A stretch of 39,068 bases of DNA from Streptomyces roseochromogenus subsp. oscitans DS 12.976 (GTDB lineage Bacteria; Actinomycetota; Actinomycetes; Streptomycetales; Streptomycetaceae), in the NCBI RefSeq assembly GCF_000497445.1, contig NZ_CM002285.1:7242419-7281486 (forward strand), read 5' to 3'. Under the pieces are notes generated by a model, which ran no database searches, had not been told where the DNA came from, and saw only the letters and a program-made list of their open reading frames with translations. Positions 29,465 to 37,116 of this stretch are shown here, piece after piece. Every line of letters starts with the position of its first letter. Positions within the stretch are counted from its first letter, which is position 1. The position numbers and the translations under genes were made by a program.

Positions 29465-30920
29465 CCCGAAGGGCTTCCTGAACCACGGCCGCGAGGTCGC
29501 CCGGACCCGTCCCGTCGGTGAGCGCGTCAAGGACTGGAACGAGGTCTACGTCCCCGGCTCCCTGCTGCCGATCATCAGCAAGCAGGCCAGCCGCTGCATG
29601 GACTGCGGCATCCCGTTCTGCCACAACGGCTGCCCGCTCGGAAACCTGATCCCCGAGTGGAACGACTACGCCTACCGCGAGGACTGGACGGCCGCCTCCG
29701 AGCGCCTGCACGCCACGAACAACTTCCCGGAGTTCACGGGCCGTCTGTGCCCCGCTCCCTGTGAGTCGGCGTGTGTGCTCGGCATCAACCAGCCGCCGGT
29801 CACCATCAAGAACGTCGAGGTCTCGATCATCGACAAGGCGTGGGACGCGGGCACCGTCGCCGCGCAGATCCCCGAGCGCCTCTCCGGCAAGACGGTCGCG
29901 GTCATCGGCTCGGGCCCGGCGGGCCTCGCCGCCGCCCAGCAGCTGACCCGGGCCGGCCACACGGTCGCCGTCTACGAGCGCGCGGACCGCGTCGGAGGCC
30001 TCCTCCGGTACGGCATCCCCGAGTTCAAGATGGAGAAGCGGCACATCAACCGCCGTATCGAGCAGATGCGCGCGGAAGGAACCCGCTTCCGCACCGGTAT
30101 CGAGATCGGCCGCGACCTGAAGGCGACGGACCTGAAGAAGCGGTACGACGCGGTGGTCCTGGCCGTCGGCGCGACGACCGCCCGCGATCTGCCGGTCCCC
30201 GGCCGTGAGCTCAAGGGCATCTACCAGGCGATGGAGTACCTGCCGCTGGCCAACAAGGTGCAGGAGGGCGACTACGTCACGACCCCTGTCTCGGCCGAGG
30301 GCAAGCACGTCGTCGTCATCGGCGGCGGGGACACCGGCGCGGACTGCGTGGGCACCGCCCACCGGCAGGGCGCGGCCTCCGTCACCCAGCTGGAGATCAT
30401 GCCCCGCCCGAACGACGAGCGGCACCCGACCAACCAGCCCTGGCCGACCTTCCCGATCCTCTACAAGGTCACCTCGGCCCACGAGGAGGGCGGCGAGCGG
30501 ATCTACTCCGCCTCCACCACCCACTTCGAGGGCGACGAGGACGGCAATGTCCAGTGGCTGCACCTGTCCGAGGTGGAGTTCGTCGACGGCAAGCTGACCT
30601 CCAAGCCGGGCACCGAGCGCAAGATCCCCGCCCAGCTGGTCACCCTCGCCATGGGCTTCACCGGCACCGACCGGGAGAACGGCCTGGTGGAGCAGTTCGG
30701 CCTGGACCTCGACGCACGCGGTAACATCGCTCGCGACGCCGACTTCCAGACCAACGTGCCGGGTGTGTTCGTCGCCGGTGACGCCGGCCGCGGCCAGTCC
30801 CTCATCGTCTGGGCGATCGCGGAGGGCCGCTCGGCCGCCCGCGGTGTCGACCGGTTCCTGACCGGTGCCAGCGACCTGCCGGCCCCGATCCGCCCGACCG
30901 ACCGCGCCCTGGCGGTCTGA
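29457..30920 (+). CDS. gltD: glutamate synthase small (beta) subunit
   Basis: NADPH-oxidising flavoprotein that passes electrons through its iron-sulfur clusters to GltB. The 487-residue protein has cysteines C47, C50, C55, C59 and C98, C102, C106 for two 4Fe-4S clusters, the FAD-binding [12 protein letters not shown] near 149-160, the NADPH-binding [11 protein letters not shown], and the C-terminal [22 protein letters not shown] 29457 lies inside the 3' end of gltB, so translation is coupled. Terminated by a strong hairpin. Confidence 0.97.
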
Positions 30921-30963
30921 CGGCACCCGAGAAACGTCCCGTACAACGGCGTACGGAACACTG

Positions 30964-31012
30964 ACGACGCCTGCCCGACAAGTCCCCGACCGGACGCCTG
31001 GGCAGGCGTCGT
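30964..31012 (+). terminator. gltBD terminator
   Basis: ACGACGCCTGCCC and GGGCAGGCGTCGT pair perfectly over 13 bp. The 23-nt loop can form a small inner stem (GTCC/GGAC). It begins 44 nt after the gltD stop. Confidence 0.8.
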
Positions 31013-31066
31013 TGCATGTCCGCAGGCAGGGCTGCGCGTACGGGACAGCCGGGGCTGCTGATCACA

Positions 31067-31072
31067 TAGGCT
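31067..31072 (+). promoter_or_regulatory. candidate -10 of the VWA-domain gene
   Basis: TAGGCT lies 27 nt before ATG 31100. Here a strong GAGGGGGG ribosome site follows, so this transcript would have a short normal leader. GGGACA at 31042-31047 is a weak -35 at 19 bp. Confidence 0.4.
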
Positions 31073-31099
31073 CGGCCTTCGGACAGCCGAGGGGGGACC

Positions 31100-31828
31100 A
31101 TGGCCGCGATCAGTCTCAGCAAGGTGGAACAGACCGCGCCCGCGCTCGTCGGCGCCTACAAATCCGCCGGAGTGTCACTCACCAAGCACGGCCTGGACGG
31201 GCTGCGTGCCGCCGTCTATCTGGTGATCGACTACTCCGGCTCGATGAAGCCGTACTACAAGGACGGCAGCGTGCAGACGCTCGCCGACCGGGTGCTGGGG
31301 CTGTCCGCGCATCTGGACGACGACGGCCGGGTGCCGGTGGTGTTCTTCTCGACGGACGTCGACGCGGTCACCGAGATCGCCCTCGACAGCCACGCGGGCA
31401 GCGTCGAGCGAATCGCGGCCGGGCTCGGACACATGGGCAGGACCAGCTACCACCTGGCGATGGACGCCGTCATCGACCACCACCTGGACAGCGGCGCCAC
31501 CGACCCCGCCCTGGTCGTCTTCCAGACCGACGGCGGCCCGATCAACAAGCTCGCCGCCGAACGCTATCTGTGCAAGGCGGCCAGGCTGCCGCTGTTCTGG
31601 CAGTTCGTCGGCTTCGGCGACCCGGGCAGCCGGCAGTTCGAGTTCCTGCGAAAACTGGACGAGCTGGCCGTACCCGGCAAGCGGATCGTGGACAACGCGG
31701 GCTTCTTCCACGCGGGCCAGGACCCACGGCGCCTCTCCGACGCCGAGTTGTACGACCGGCTCGTCGGCGAGTTCCCGCACTGGCTGACAGCCGCGCGCGC
31801 CGCAGGCGTCGTCCGTCCGGCCCCTTGA
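31100..31828 (+). CDS. VWA-domain protein of the tellurium-resistance-associated (TerF/TerY-like) type
   Basis: 242 residues, mostly a von Willebrand factor A domain. The metal-ion adhesion site is intact: D44-x-S46-x-S48 in VIDYSGSMK, a Thr in HMGRTSYHLA and Asp in FQTDGGP. The opening MAAISLSKVEQTAP, TKHGLDGLRAAVYLVIDYSGSM and the PLFWQFVGFGD segment resemble VWA proteins of Streptomyces ter-like operons, although no TerD gene is adjacent. A role in protein complex assembly or envelope stress is inferred from family only. Confidence 0.85.
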   Translation: MAAISLSKVEQTAPALVGAYKSAGVSLTKHGLDGLRAAVYLVIDYSGSMKPYYKDGSVQTLADRVLGLSAHLDDDGRVPVVFFSTDVDAVTEIALDSHAGSVERIAAGLGHMGRTSYHLAMDAVIDHHLDSGATDPALVVFQTDGGPINKLAAERYLCKAARLPLFWQFVGFGDPGSRQFEFLRKLDELAVPGKRIVDNAGFFHAGQDPRRLSDAELYDRLVGEFPHWLTAARAAGVVRPAP

Positions 31829-31990
31829 GCGCGTCGTCGAGCACCGGCTCCCGGCGCTCCTCGGGCGTGCCCCACGCCGTCCGCAGGGCGCGGGCCTTGG
31901 TCAGCCTCAGGGACAGGTCGTACTCCGCGGTGCAGCCGATCGCGCCGTGCAACCGCAGCGCCGAGGAGGAGGGCGAGGCCGTCGCCGTCA
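31829..31990 (-). pseudogene. relic of an acyl-CoA dehydrogenase C-terminus
   Basis: On the minus strand the frame reads ALRLHGAIGCTAEYDLSL, then RLTKARALRTAWGTPEERRE and PVLDDAL. This is the hallmark C-terminal helix pair of acyl-CoA dehydrogenases (LHGAIGxTxEYDL). Nothing resembling the rest of the enzyme precedes it, and the normal stop is lost. About 55 residues remain of a roughly 370-residue protein. It lies head to head with the TetR gene. Confidence 0.6.
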
Positions 31991-32019
31991 GCAGCCGGCA
32001 TCCCTGGCCACGGACAGAC

Positions 32020-32025
32020 CACAAT
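32020..32025 (+). promoter_or_regulatory. candidate -10 of the TetR gene (leaderless)
   Basis: CACAAT ends 6 nt before GTG 32032. No ribosome site. Confidence 0.45.
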
Positions 32026-32031
32026 GGGTGC

Positions 32032-32643
32032 GTGCCGACCAAGAAGAAGCCCCAGGTGACCGCGGCAGCGGCCCGGCGCGGCGAACTCCTCAGCACCGCT
32101 GCCGAGGTCTTCGCCGAGCACGGCTACAACGCCACCACCGTCCGCCGGATCGCCGACCACGCCGGGATGCTCGCGGGCAGCCTCTACTACCACTTCGACT
32201 CCAAGGAGTCGATGCTCGAGGAGATCCTGCGGACCTTCCTCGACGAGCTGTGGGACGGCTACGACTCCGTCCTCGCCTCGGGACTCGGGCCCCGCGAGAC
32301 GCTGGAGGCGCTCGTCACCGAGTCCTTCCGGGAGATCGACCGGCACCGCGCGGCCGTCGCGATCTACCAGAAGGAGAGCAGACACCTCGTCGCCCAGGAC
32401 CGGTTCGCTTTCCTCGCCGACTCCCAGCGCCGGTTCGAGAAGGCATGGCTCAGCACGCTGGAGCGCGGCGTCGCCGAGCATGCCTTCCGCGCCGACCTCG
32501 ACGTCCGCCTCACCTACCGGTTCGTGCGCGACACCGTGTGGGTCGCCGCCTCCTGGTACCGGCCCGGCGGCCGGCACAGCCCCGAGGAGATCGCACGCCA
32601 GTATCTGTCGATGGTGCTGGACGGGATCGCCGTACGCGAGTGA
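32032..32643 (+). CDS. TetR family transcriptional regulator
   Basis: 203 residues with a basic start (VPTKKKPQV), the TetR helix-turn-helix at about 34-56 (TTVRRIADHAGMLAGSLYYHF) and an all-helical ligand-binding domain ending in YLSMVLDGIAVRE. The C-terminal pattern (RFAFLADSQRRFEKAWLSTLERGVAEHAFRAD) resembles lipid/steroid regulators of the KstR2 type. The adjoining relics of an acyl-CoA dehydrogenase and a short-chain dehydrogenase support a former role in acyl-CoA metabolism. GTG 32032 is chosen from the leaderless promoter and the basic N-terminus. Confidence 0.88.
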   Translation: MPTKKKPQVTAAAARRGELLSTAAEVFAEHGYNATTVRRIADHAGMLAGSLYYHFDSKESMLEEILRTFLDELWDGYDSVLASGLGPRETLEALVTESFREIDRHRAAVAIYQKESRHLVAQDRFAFLADSQRRFEKAWLSTLERGVAEHAFRADLDVRLTYRFVRDTVWVAASWYRPGGRHSPEEIARQYLSMVLDGIAVRE

Positions 32644-32654
32644 CACCGTTCGTA

Positions 32655-32681
32655 CAACACCCCTTTCCTGTAAGGGGGTTG
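32655..32681 (+). terminator. hairpin after the TetR gene
   Basis: CAACACCCCTT and AAGGGGGTTG pair with a single bulged A and a 6-nt loop, 11 nt after the stop. Modest terminator candidate. Confidence 0.45.
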
Positions 32682-32684
32682 CAA

Positions 32685-32806
32685 CGTACCTTCGCCCAGG
32701 CCATGGCGGCCCCGGCCACCGGATTCGACGCCATGGCGCCCGAGAACGCCTCCCGGCTCGCGGTCTGGCTCGGCTCGGCCGCGAGCGCGGGGGTCACCGG
32801 CCGGAT
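32685..32806 (+). pseudogene. relic of a short-chain dehydrogenase C-terminus
   Basis: In one frame the DNA reads FAQAMAAPATGFDAMAPEN and SRLAVWLGSAASAGVTGRI, matching the C-terminal part of SDR enzymes (PEDVAPLVVWLAS...ITGR). There is no start codon context, Rossmann fold or end. It stops abruptly at the 3' end of the opposite metallopeptidase gene. About 40 residues remain. Confidence 0.55.
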
Positions 32807-32810
32807 CACG

Positions 32811-33692
32811 TCAGGTGTCGCACTCCAGTACCGTCCGGCACAGCCCGCACCGCGCGCGTACCCGGCCCTTCACCGGTACCCGGATCCGCTGGTGGCAGGT
32901 GGGGCAGGGGAAGCTCACGCGGAGGTGGCCGGCGGGGTCGGGGGTGAAGGCGTAGGACACCCCGGGCTGGACCGAGGGCGCGTGCCGGCGGTCGTGGGCG
33001 TAGCGGCGCCGGCCCGCCCAGCCGGCCCCGGTCAGCGGCGGCTGCTGCTCGTCCCGGCGGGCCTGGGCCATGCCCTTGACGTACGCGTCGTAGGCCTGCG
33101 GGCTGGTGAACCACACCGAGGGGTCCTCGTGGAACAGCAGCGCCCGCTTGGCCAGGACGTATCCGAACTCCTCCGGGGTGAGATAGCCGAGCTTCTGCGA
33201 GGAGACCCGGTCCTCCCGGAAGGCGTCCAGCAGCAGCCAGCCCGCGCCGAGATACGTCGTCACCGTGTCTGTCAGGATCTCGTTCTCCGCCGTGGTGGGG
33301 AAGGAGAGGTCCAGGCGGTGGAGGTACACGTGCGCCACCTCGTGGGCGAGCGCCGCGCCGATGTCCCCGCGGTGGGTGCGGAAACGGTCGTTCAGTTCCA
33401 CGAAGTACTCCGGGCCCGCCGCCAGTTCGACGTTCGCCGCGTGGGTCATCTCCCGGAAGCCGACGATCAGCCGCGCGTCCGGCAGCCTGAAGTGCCGCAC
33501 GATCTCGTGGGCCACCCGCTGCGCGCCCAGATGCAGATCGTCGGTGTCGCAGAAGGCCACGTCGGCCGGGGCCAGGCTGGTCGAGAACGTCTGGACGGTG
33601 TCGCGGGACAGGCGCTTGTACAGCGCGGTGATGGCGGCCCGCACCGTCTCCAGGTGCGGGTAGCCGTGCTGGACCGGTCCGCCGTTCGCCAC
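32811..33692 (-). CDS. HExxH zinc metallopeptidase-like protein with C-terminal zinc ribbon
   Basis: 293 residues. Residues 117-121 are HEVAH within ALAHEVAHVYLHRLDL, a gluzincin-type zinc site; ENEILTDTVTTYLG downstream could give the third ligand. The C-terminus has two CxxC pairs (FPCPTCHQRIRV, RARCGLCRTVLEC) forming a zinc ribbon. There is no signal peptide, so it is probably cytoplasmic. The start GTG 33692 is preceded by GGGGG at 7 nt; TACAGT (33732-33727 on the minus strand) is a plausible -10 giving a leader of about 28 nt. Substrate unknown. Confidence 0.82.
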   Translation of the reverse strand: MANGGPVQHGYPHLETVRAAITALYKRLSRDTVQTFSTSLAPADVAFCDTDDLHLGAQRVAHEIVRHFRLPDARLIVGFREMTHAANVELAAGPEYFVELNDRFRTHRGDIGAALAHEVAHVYLHRLDLSFPTTAENEILTDTVTTYLGAGWLLLDAFREDRVSSQKLGYLTPEEFGYVLAKRALLFHEDPSVWFTSPQAYDAYVKGMAQARRDEQQPPLTGAGWAGRRRYAHDRRHAPSVQPGVSYAFTPDPAGHLRVSFPCPTCHQRIRVPVKGRVRARCGLCRTVLECDT

Positions 33693-33750
33693 GTACGCAC
33701 CCCCAATGACGTCGGAACTCCTCTCCACTGTATGCGGGACGGGCGGCTGG

Positions 33751-35508
33751 TCACACGGGCAGGAGACGGGGCGCCGGGCAGTCCGGGTCGGTCTCCTGCA
33801 GCTCCAGCACCCACACCTCGTTCTCGCCCTCCCGTAGCACCGGACCGGGCACGTACAGGGACCGCTGGGGGCCCACCGACCAGTATCGGCCCAGGTCGAA
33901 GCCGTTGATCCAGACGAAACCGCGCGTGAGGCCGGGCAGCTCCAGCCGGGCGTCCCCGGCCCCGCAGACCAGGACGGTGCCCCGGTACAGGCCCGCCGCG
34001 CCCTCCTCGGGCAGCGCACCGAACGGCACCTTCGCCACACCGCCCGGGAAGGCGTCCAGATCCAGCCCACGCGCGCGTACCCCGTGCAGAAACTGCCGCT
34101 CGTGCAGGATGCCACCGGTGATCCCCTTCGCCTCGCCGAAGCGCGGCCCGTAGTTCACCCGCCCGAGAGACTCCACCCACACCTCCACGCGCGCGTGGCC
34201 CGCGACGGGCTCCTTCAGGCGCGGCTCCTCCTCGGTGAGCACCCCGGCCCGCTCGCCGTCCACGTACACCACCGCGAGGTCCCGCAGCCCGCGCAGGATC
34301 AGCGGATACGGCCGGCGCGGCCCGGGTACGTGCACCTCGTAGCGCACCAGTCCCCGGGTGACGTTCAGCTCCTCGAAGGCGGGCGGCACCGGTGCCACCG
34401 TCTCCTCGCCGCCCAGGGTCTCCAGGACATCGCCCAGGGACGCCCAGCCGTCGAGCGTCACCTCCGCCGACCGGCCCAACGGCGCGGGCTGCGGCGGAAG
34501 TTCGGGCAGCGGCTCGGTGCGGTAGTCGGCCAGCACCTCGCGGAAGCGCCAGAACTTCTCCGTCGGGCGGCCGTACTCGTCCACCGGGGCGTCGTAGTCG
34601 TACGAGGTCACATCCGGCTCCAGCGGGCCCTCGTGCAGTGCGCCGCCGCTCCGGTTGGCGCCCGCCCAGCCGCCGAAGCTCGTGCCGCCGTGCGCCATGT
34701 AGAGGTTCACCGACGCCCCGCACTCCAGGATTTCCCGCAGCGCCCCGGCGGCCTCCTCCGGATCCCGTACGACGTGCTCGCCGGACCAGTGGTCGAACCA
34801 GCCGCACCAGAACTCCATGCACATCAGCGGGCCCGCAGGGCGGTGCCGGCGCAGCGTCGCGAAGGCCTCGCGCGCGTGGGAGCCGAAATTCACCGTGGCG
34901 AGCACCCCGGGCAGCGAACCGCCGGTCAGCATGTGGTCCTCGGGGCCGTCCGAGGTGAACAGCGGAACAGTGACTCCCTTGGCGCGCAGCAGACACGCCA
35001 GCCGCTCCAGATAGCCGGTGTCACTGCCGTAGCTGCCGTACTCGTTCTCGACCTGCACCAGGATCACCGGGCCGCCGCGGTCGATCTGCCGGGGCGCGAT
35101 CTCGTGCATCAGATGGTGGAACCAGTGCTCCACGCGGGACAGATAACGCTCGTCACGCGTGCGCACGCGCGTGCCCGCCTCGCCCGTCACCCAGGGCGGC
35201 AGCCCGCCGTTCTCCCACTCGGCGCAGATGTACGGGCCCGGCCGCACGATCGCCCACAGACCCGACTCCCGGACCGCGTCCAGGAACCTGCCGAGGGCCT
35301 GTACGTCCCGGTAGCCGCCCGGGACCGGCCAGTGCAGGTTCCACGGGACGTACGTCTCCACGCAGTTCAGGCCCATGGCCCGCAGCATCGCCAGCCGGTG
35401 CCGCCAGAGCTCCTCGTGCACCCGGAAGTAGTGCAGCGCCCCGGACAGCAGCCGTACCGGCCGCCCGTCCAGCAGGAAGTCGGATTCCCCCACCGTGAAC
35501 TCGCCCAT
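33751..35508 (-). CDS. GH35 beta-galactosidase
   Basis: 585 residues, a glycoside hydrolase family 35 enzyme that removes terminal beta-galactose. The TIM barrel (about 5-325) opens FLLDGRPVRLLSGALHYFR and has NCVETYVPWNLHWP, the acid/base E156 in VQVENEYGSYG and the nucleophile E232 in MCMEFWCGWFDHW. Two beta-sandwich domains follow, the last with GFVWINGFDLGRYWSVGPQ. No signal peptide is seen, so it likely acts on imported oligosaccharides. ATG 35508 has GGAAGGGGTGAGG upstream. It is divergent from an AraC regulator, its probable controller. Confidence 0.93.
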   Translation of the reverse strand: MGEFTVGESDFLLDGRPVRLLSGALHYFRVHEELWRHRLAMLRAMGLNCVETYVPWNLHWPVPGGYRDVQALGRFLDAVRESGLWAIVRPGPYICAEWENGGLPPWVTGEAGTRVRTRDERYLSRVEHWFHHLMHEIAPRQIDRGGPVILVQVENEYGSYGSDTGYLERLACLLRAKGVTVPLFTSDGPEDHMLTGGSLPGVLATVNFGSHAREAFATLRRHRPAGPLMCMEFWCGWFDHWSGEHVVRDPEEAAGALREILECGASVNLYMAHGGTSFGGWAGANRSGGALHEGPLEPDVTSYDYDAPVDEYGRPTEKFWRFREVLADYRTEPLPELPPQPAPLGRSAEVTLDGWASLGDVLETLGGEETVAPVPPAFEELNVTRGLVRYEVHVPGPRRPYPLILRGLRDLAVVYVDGERAGVLTEEEPRLKEPVAGHARVEVWVESLGRVNYGPRFGEAKGITGGILHERQFLHGVRARGLDLDAFPGGVAKVPFGALPEEGAAGLYRGTVLVCGAGDARLELPGLTRGFVWINGFDLGRYWSVGPQRSLYVPGPVLREGENEVWVLELQETDPDCPAPRLLPV

Positions 35509-35544
35509 GCGCCCGAGCCTCACCCCTTCCGCCGGTCGGCGCCA

Positions 35545-35630
35545 TGGACGAAGATCGGCGTTGCTTGGACAAAAACGCCGGGCGTAAAGGCCGGACAGAA
35601 GTGCCGGGCACCGACGCTTGGACAAAAGTC
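35545..35630. repeat. four YGGACRAA direct repeats between GH35 and AraC genes
   Basis: TGGACGAAGA (35545), TGGACAAAAA (35566), CGGACAGAAG (35592) and TGGACAAAAG (35619) are in the same orientation, spaced 21, 26 and 27 bp. The second and fourth share the 12-mer GCTTGGACAAAA, and several copies are followed by CCGG-rich tails. Direct repeats are the usual operator form for AraC regulators. They fill the 151-bp divergent gap. Confidence 0.65.
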
Positions 35631-35659
35631 CGCCGTCGCCGACGCCGGGAGGAGCGCCG

Positions 35660-36577
35660 ATGTACCAGACCTGGATGCGGTTCTTCAGCCCCGGCCCCGC
35701 ACACCACCGCCTCGGTCTGGTCTGCCTCGGCGTCGGCCTCCAGCACGGCGCGCTGCCCACGGTCGGCCCGCGGACCCTGGACCACCACGTGGCCGTCGTG
35801 ATCAGCGCGGGCGGCGGCTGGTACCGGGGTGCCGACGGCCGCCGTACGACCGTCACCGCGCCCGCGCTGCTCTGGCTCACCCCCGGCGTGCCCCACCACT
35901 ACGCGCCCGATCCGGACACCGGCTGGGACGAGGGCTTCGTCGACTTCGCCGGGCCCGCCACCGAGACGTACACCGAACTGGGCTACATCGAGCCCGAGCG
36001 GCCCGTCGTGCCGCTCTCGGACCCCTCGGGGCCCCGCGCGGTGGTCGCCCGCATCGCCCGCGCCGCCCGCCGCGGCAACCCGCTGCTGGAGGTGGAGACC
36101 GGCGCCGCCGTGCACGAACTCCTCGTCGCCCTGCGCCGCGCCCGAGCCGACCTCGCCCCGGACGGCGACCAGGTGCTCCAGGCGCTCGCGCGGGACGCCT
36201 GCACCCCGATGAGTGTCGCGGACCACGCGCGCGTGCACGGCATGACCCCCACCGAGCTGCGCAGCGCCGTCCGCCGGGCCGCCGGCTGCAGCCCCAAGGA
36301 CTATCTGCTCGGCATCCGGCTCACCCGCGCCAAGGAGCTCCTCGCCGCCACCGAGCTGCCCGTCGCCGCCGTCGCCCGTCGCGTCGGCTACGACGACCCC
36401 GCGTACTTCTCCCGGCTGTTCACCCGCCGGGTGGGCCTCGCCCCGGTCCGCTTCCGCGCGCAGCAGGGCCGCAGCGTGCCCGGCGGCTGGAGCGACCGCG
36501 TCCCGGACCCGGACGATCCGCCGATGATCCACTCTCCGGACAGCGCCGAGGCCCGGCCCGGCGAACCCATAGGGTGA
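35660..36577 (+). CDS. AraC family transcriptional regulator
   Basis: 305 residues. The N-terminal half (about 10-170) is a cupin-like ligand-binding domain (LDHHVAVVISAGGGWYRGADGRR, LLWLTPGVPHHYAPDPDTGWDEGFVDFAGP). The C-terminal AraC DNA-binding domain (about 180-268) has two helix-turn-helix units ending VAAVARRVGYDDPAYFSRLFTRRVGLAPVRFR. ATG 35660 has GGGAGGAG 5 nt upstream. It probably senses a galactoside and activates the divergent GH35 gene through the direct repeats between them. Confidence 0.92.
   Translation: MYQTWMRFFSPGPAHHRLGLVCLGVGLQHGALPTVGPRTLDHHVAVVISAGGGWYRGADGRRTTVTAPALLWLTPGVPHHYAPDPDTGWDEGFVDFAGPATETYTELGYIEPERPVVPLSDPSGPRAVVARIARAARRGNPLLEVETGAAVHELLVALRRARADLAPDGDQVLQALARDACTPMSVADHARVHGMTPTELRSAVRRAAGCSPKDYLLGIRLTRAKELLAATELPVAAVARRVGYDDPAYFSRLFTRRVGLAPVRFRAQQGRSVPGGWSDRVPDPDDPPMIHSPDSAEARPGEPIG
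36570..36575 (+). promoter_or_regulatory. candidate -10 of the chorismate mutase gene (leaderless)
   Basis: TAGGGT overlaps the end of the AraC gene and ends 7 nt before ATG 36583. No ribosome site. Confidence 0.45.
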
Positions 36578-36582
36578 CAAGC

Positions 36583-36930
36583 ATGACCACCAGCAACACC
36601 GGAACCGGTGACGTGGACCCCGGGGTCCGCCAGGAACTGGAGCGGCTGCGCGACAGCATCGACAACATCGACGCGGCCGTCGTCCACCTGCTCGCCGAGC
36701 GGTTCAAGGCCACGCAGCAGGTCGGCCGGCTCAAGGCGGTGCACCAGCTGCCGCCCGCCGACCCGGCCCGCGAGGCCCGCCAGATCGAGCGGCTGCGCCG
36801 CCTCGCGGAGAACGCCAAGCTCGACCCGGCCTTCGCCGAGAAGTTCCTGAACTTCATCATCGCCGAGGTGATCCGGCACCACGAGCGCATCGCCGAGGAC
36901 GCCGCCAACGGCCAGCAGCCGGACGCCTGA
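36583..36930 (+). CDS. aroQ: chorismate mutase, AroQ class
   Basis: Rearranges chorismate to prephenate for phenylalanine and tyrosine. The 115-residue all-helical protein has the AroQ pattern: helix 1 LERLRDSIDNIDAAVVHLLAERFKATQQVGRLKA with the active-site Arg and Lys positions, then REARQIERLRRLAENAKLD and FLNFIIAEVIRHHERIAE. There is no signal peptide, so it is the intracellular type; it is similar in size to the actinobacterial AroQ-delta enzymes that depend on partner DAHP synthase for full activity. Five bp separate it from the AraC gene. Confidence 0.92.
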   Translation: MTTSNTGTGDVDPGVRQELERLRDSIDNIDAAVVHLLAERFKATQQVGRLKAVHQLPPADPAREARQIERLRRLAENAKLDPAFAEKFLNFIIAEVIRHHERIAEDAANGQQPDA

Positions 36931-36932
36931 TA

Positions 36933-36946
36933 CCCGGCCGGCCGGG
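36933..36946. other. 14-bp perfect palindrome after aroQ
   Basis: CCCGGCCGGCCGGG starts 2 nt after the aroQ stop. It could seed a terminator stem, but no distinct loop or tail is present. Confidence 0.3.
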
Positions 36947-36954
36947 GCGGTGAC

Positions 36955-37060
36955 CTGGACACAACGGGGGGCGTGGGCCGGACACAACCGGGAGCGCGCG
37001 CCGGGCCCAACCGGGGGGTGGTGCGCCGGACCCGACCGCGGGCGGTCATCCGGACATAAG
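36955..37060 (+). repeat. five-unit 23-25-bp degenerate tandem array upstream of pepN
   Basis: Units begin at 36955 (CTGGACACAACGGGG), 36978 (CCGGACACAACCGGG), 37001 (CCGGGCCCAACCGGG), 37026 (CCGGACCCGACCGCG) and 37050 (CCGGACATAAGGCG), with spacing 23, 23, 25 and 24 bp. The core resembles the YGGACRAA repeats 1.3 kb upstream. The remaining 45 bp to pepN carry only its promoter candidate. Confidence 0.65.
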
Positions 37061-37103
37061 GCGTGAATCCATCCACCCCCTGTGCGCTGTCAGTGCCATC
37101 AGG

Positions 37104-37109
37104 CAGCAT
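37104..37109 (+). promoter_or_regulatory. candidate -10 of pepN (leaderless)
   Basis: CAGCAT ends 7 nt before ATG 37117. It overlaps an alternative in-frame ATG at 37108. Confidence 0.35.
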
Positions 37110-37116
37110 GGCCTGC

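Noticed and set aside
36955..37060. CRISPR array
   Set aside because: Contiguous degenerate 23-25-bp units without spacers or cas genes.
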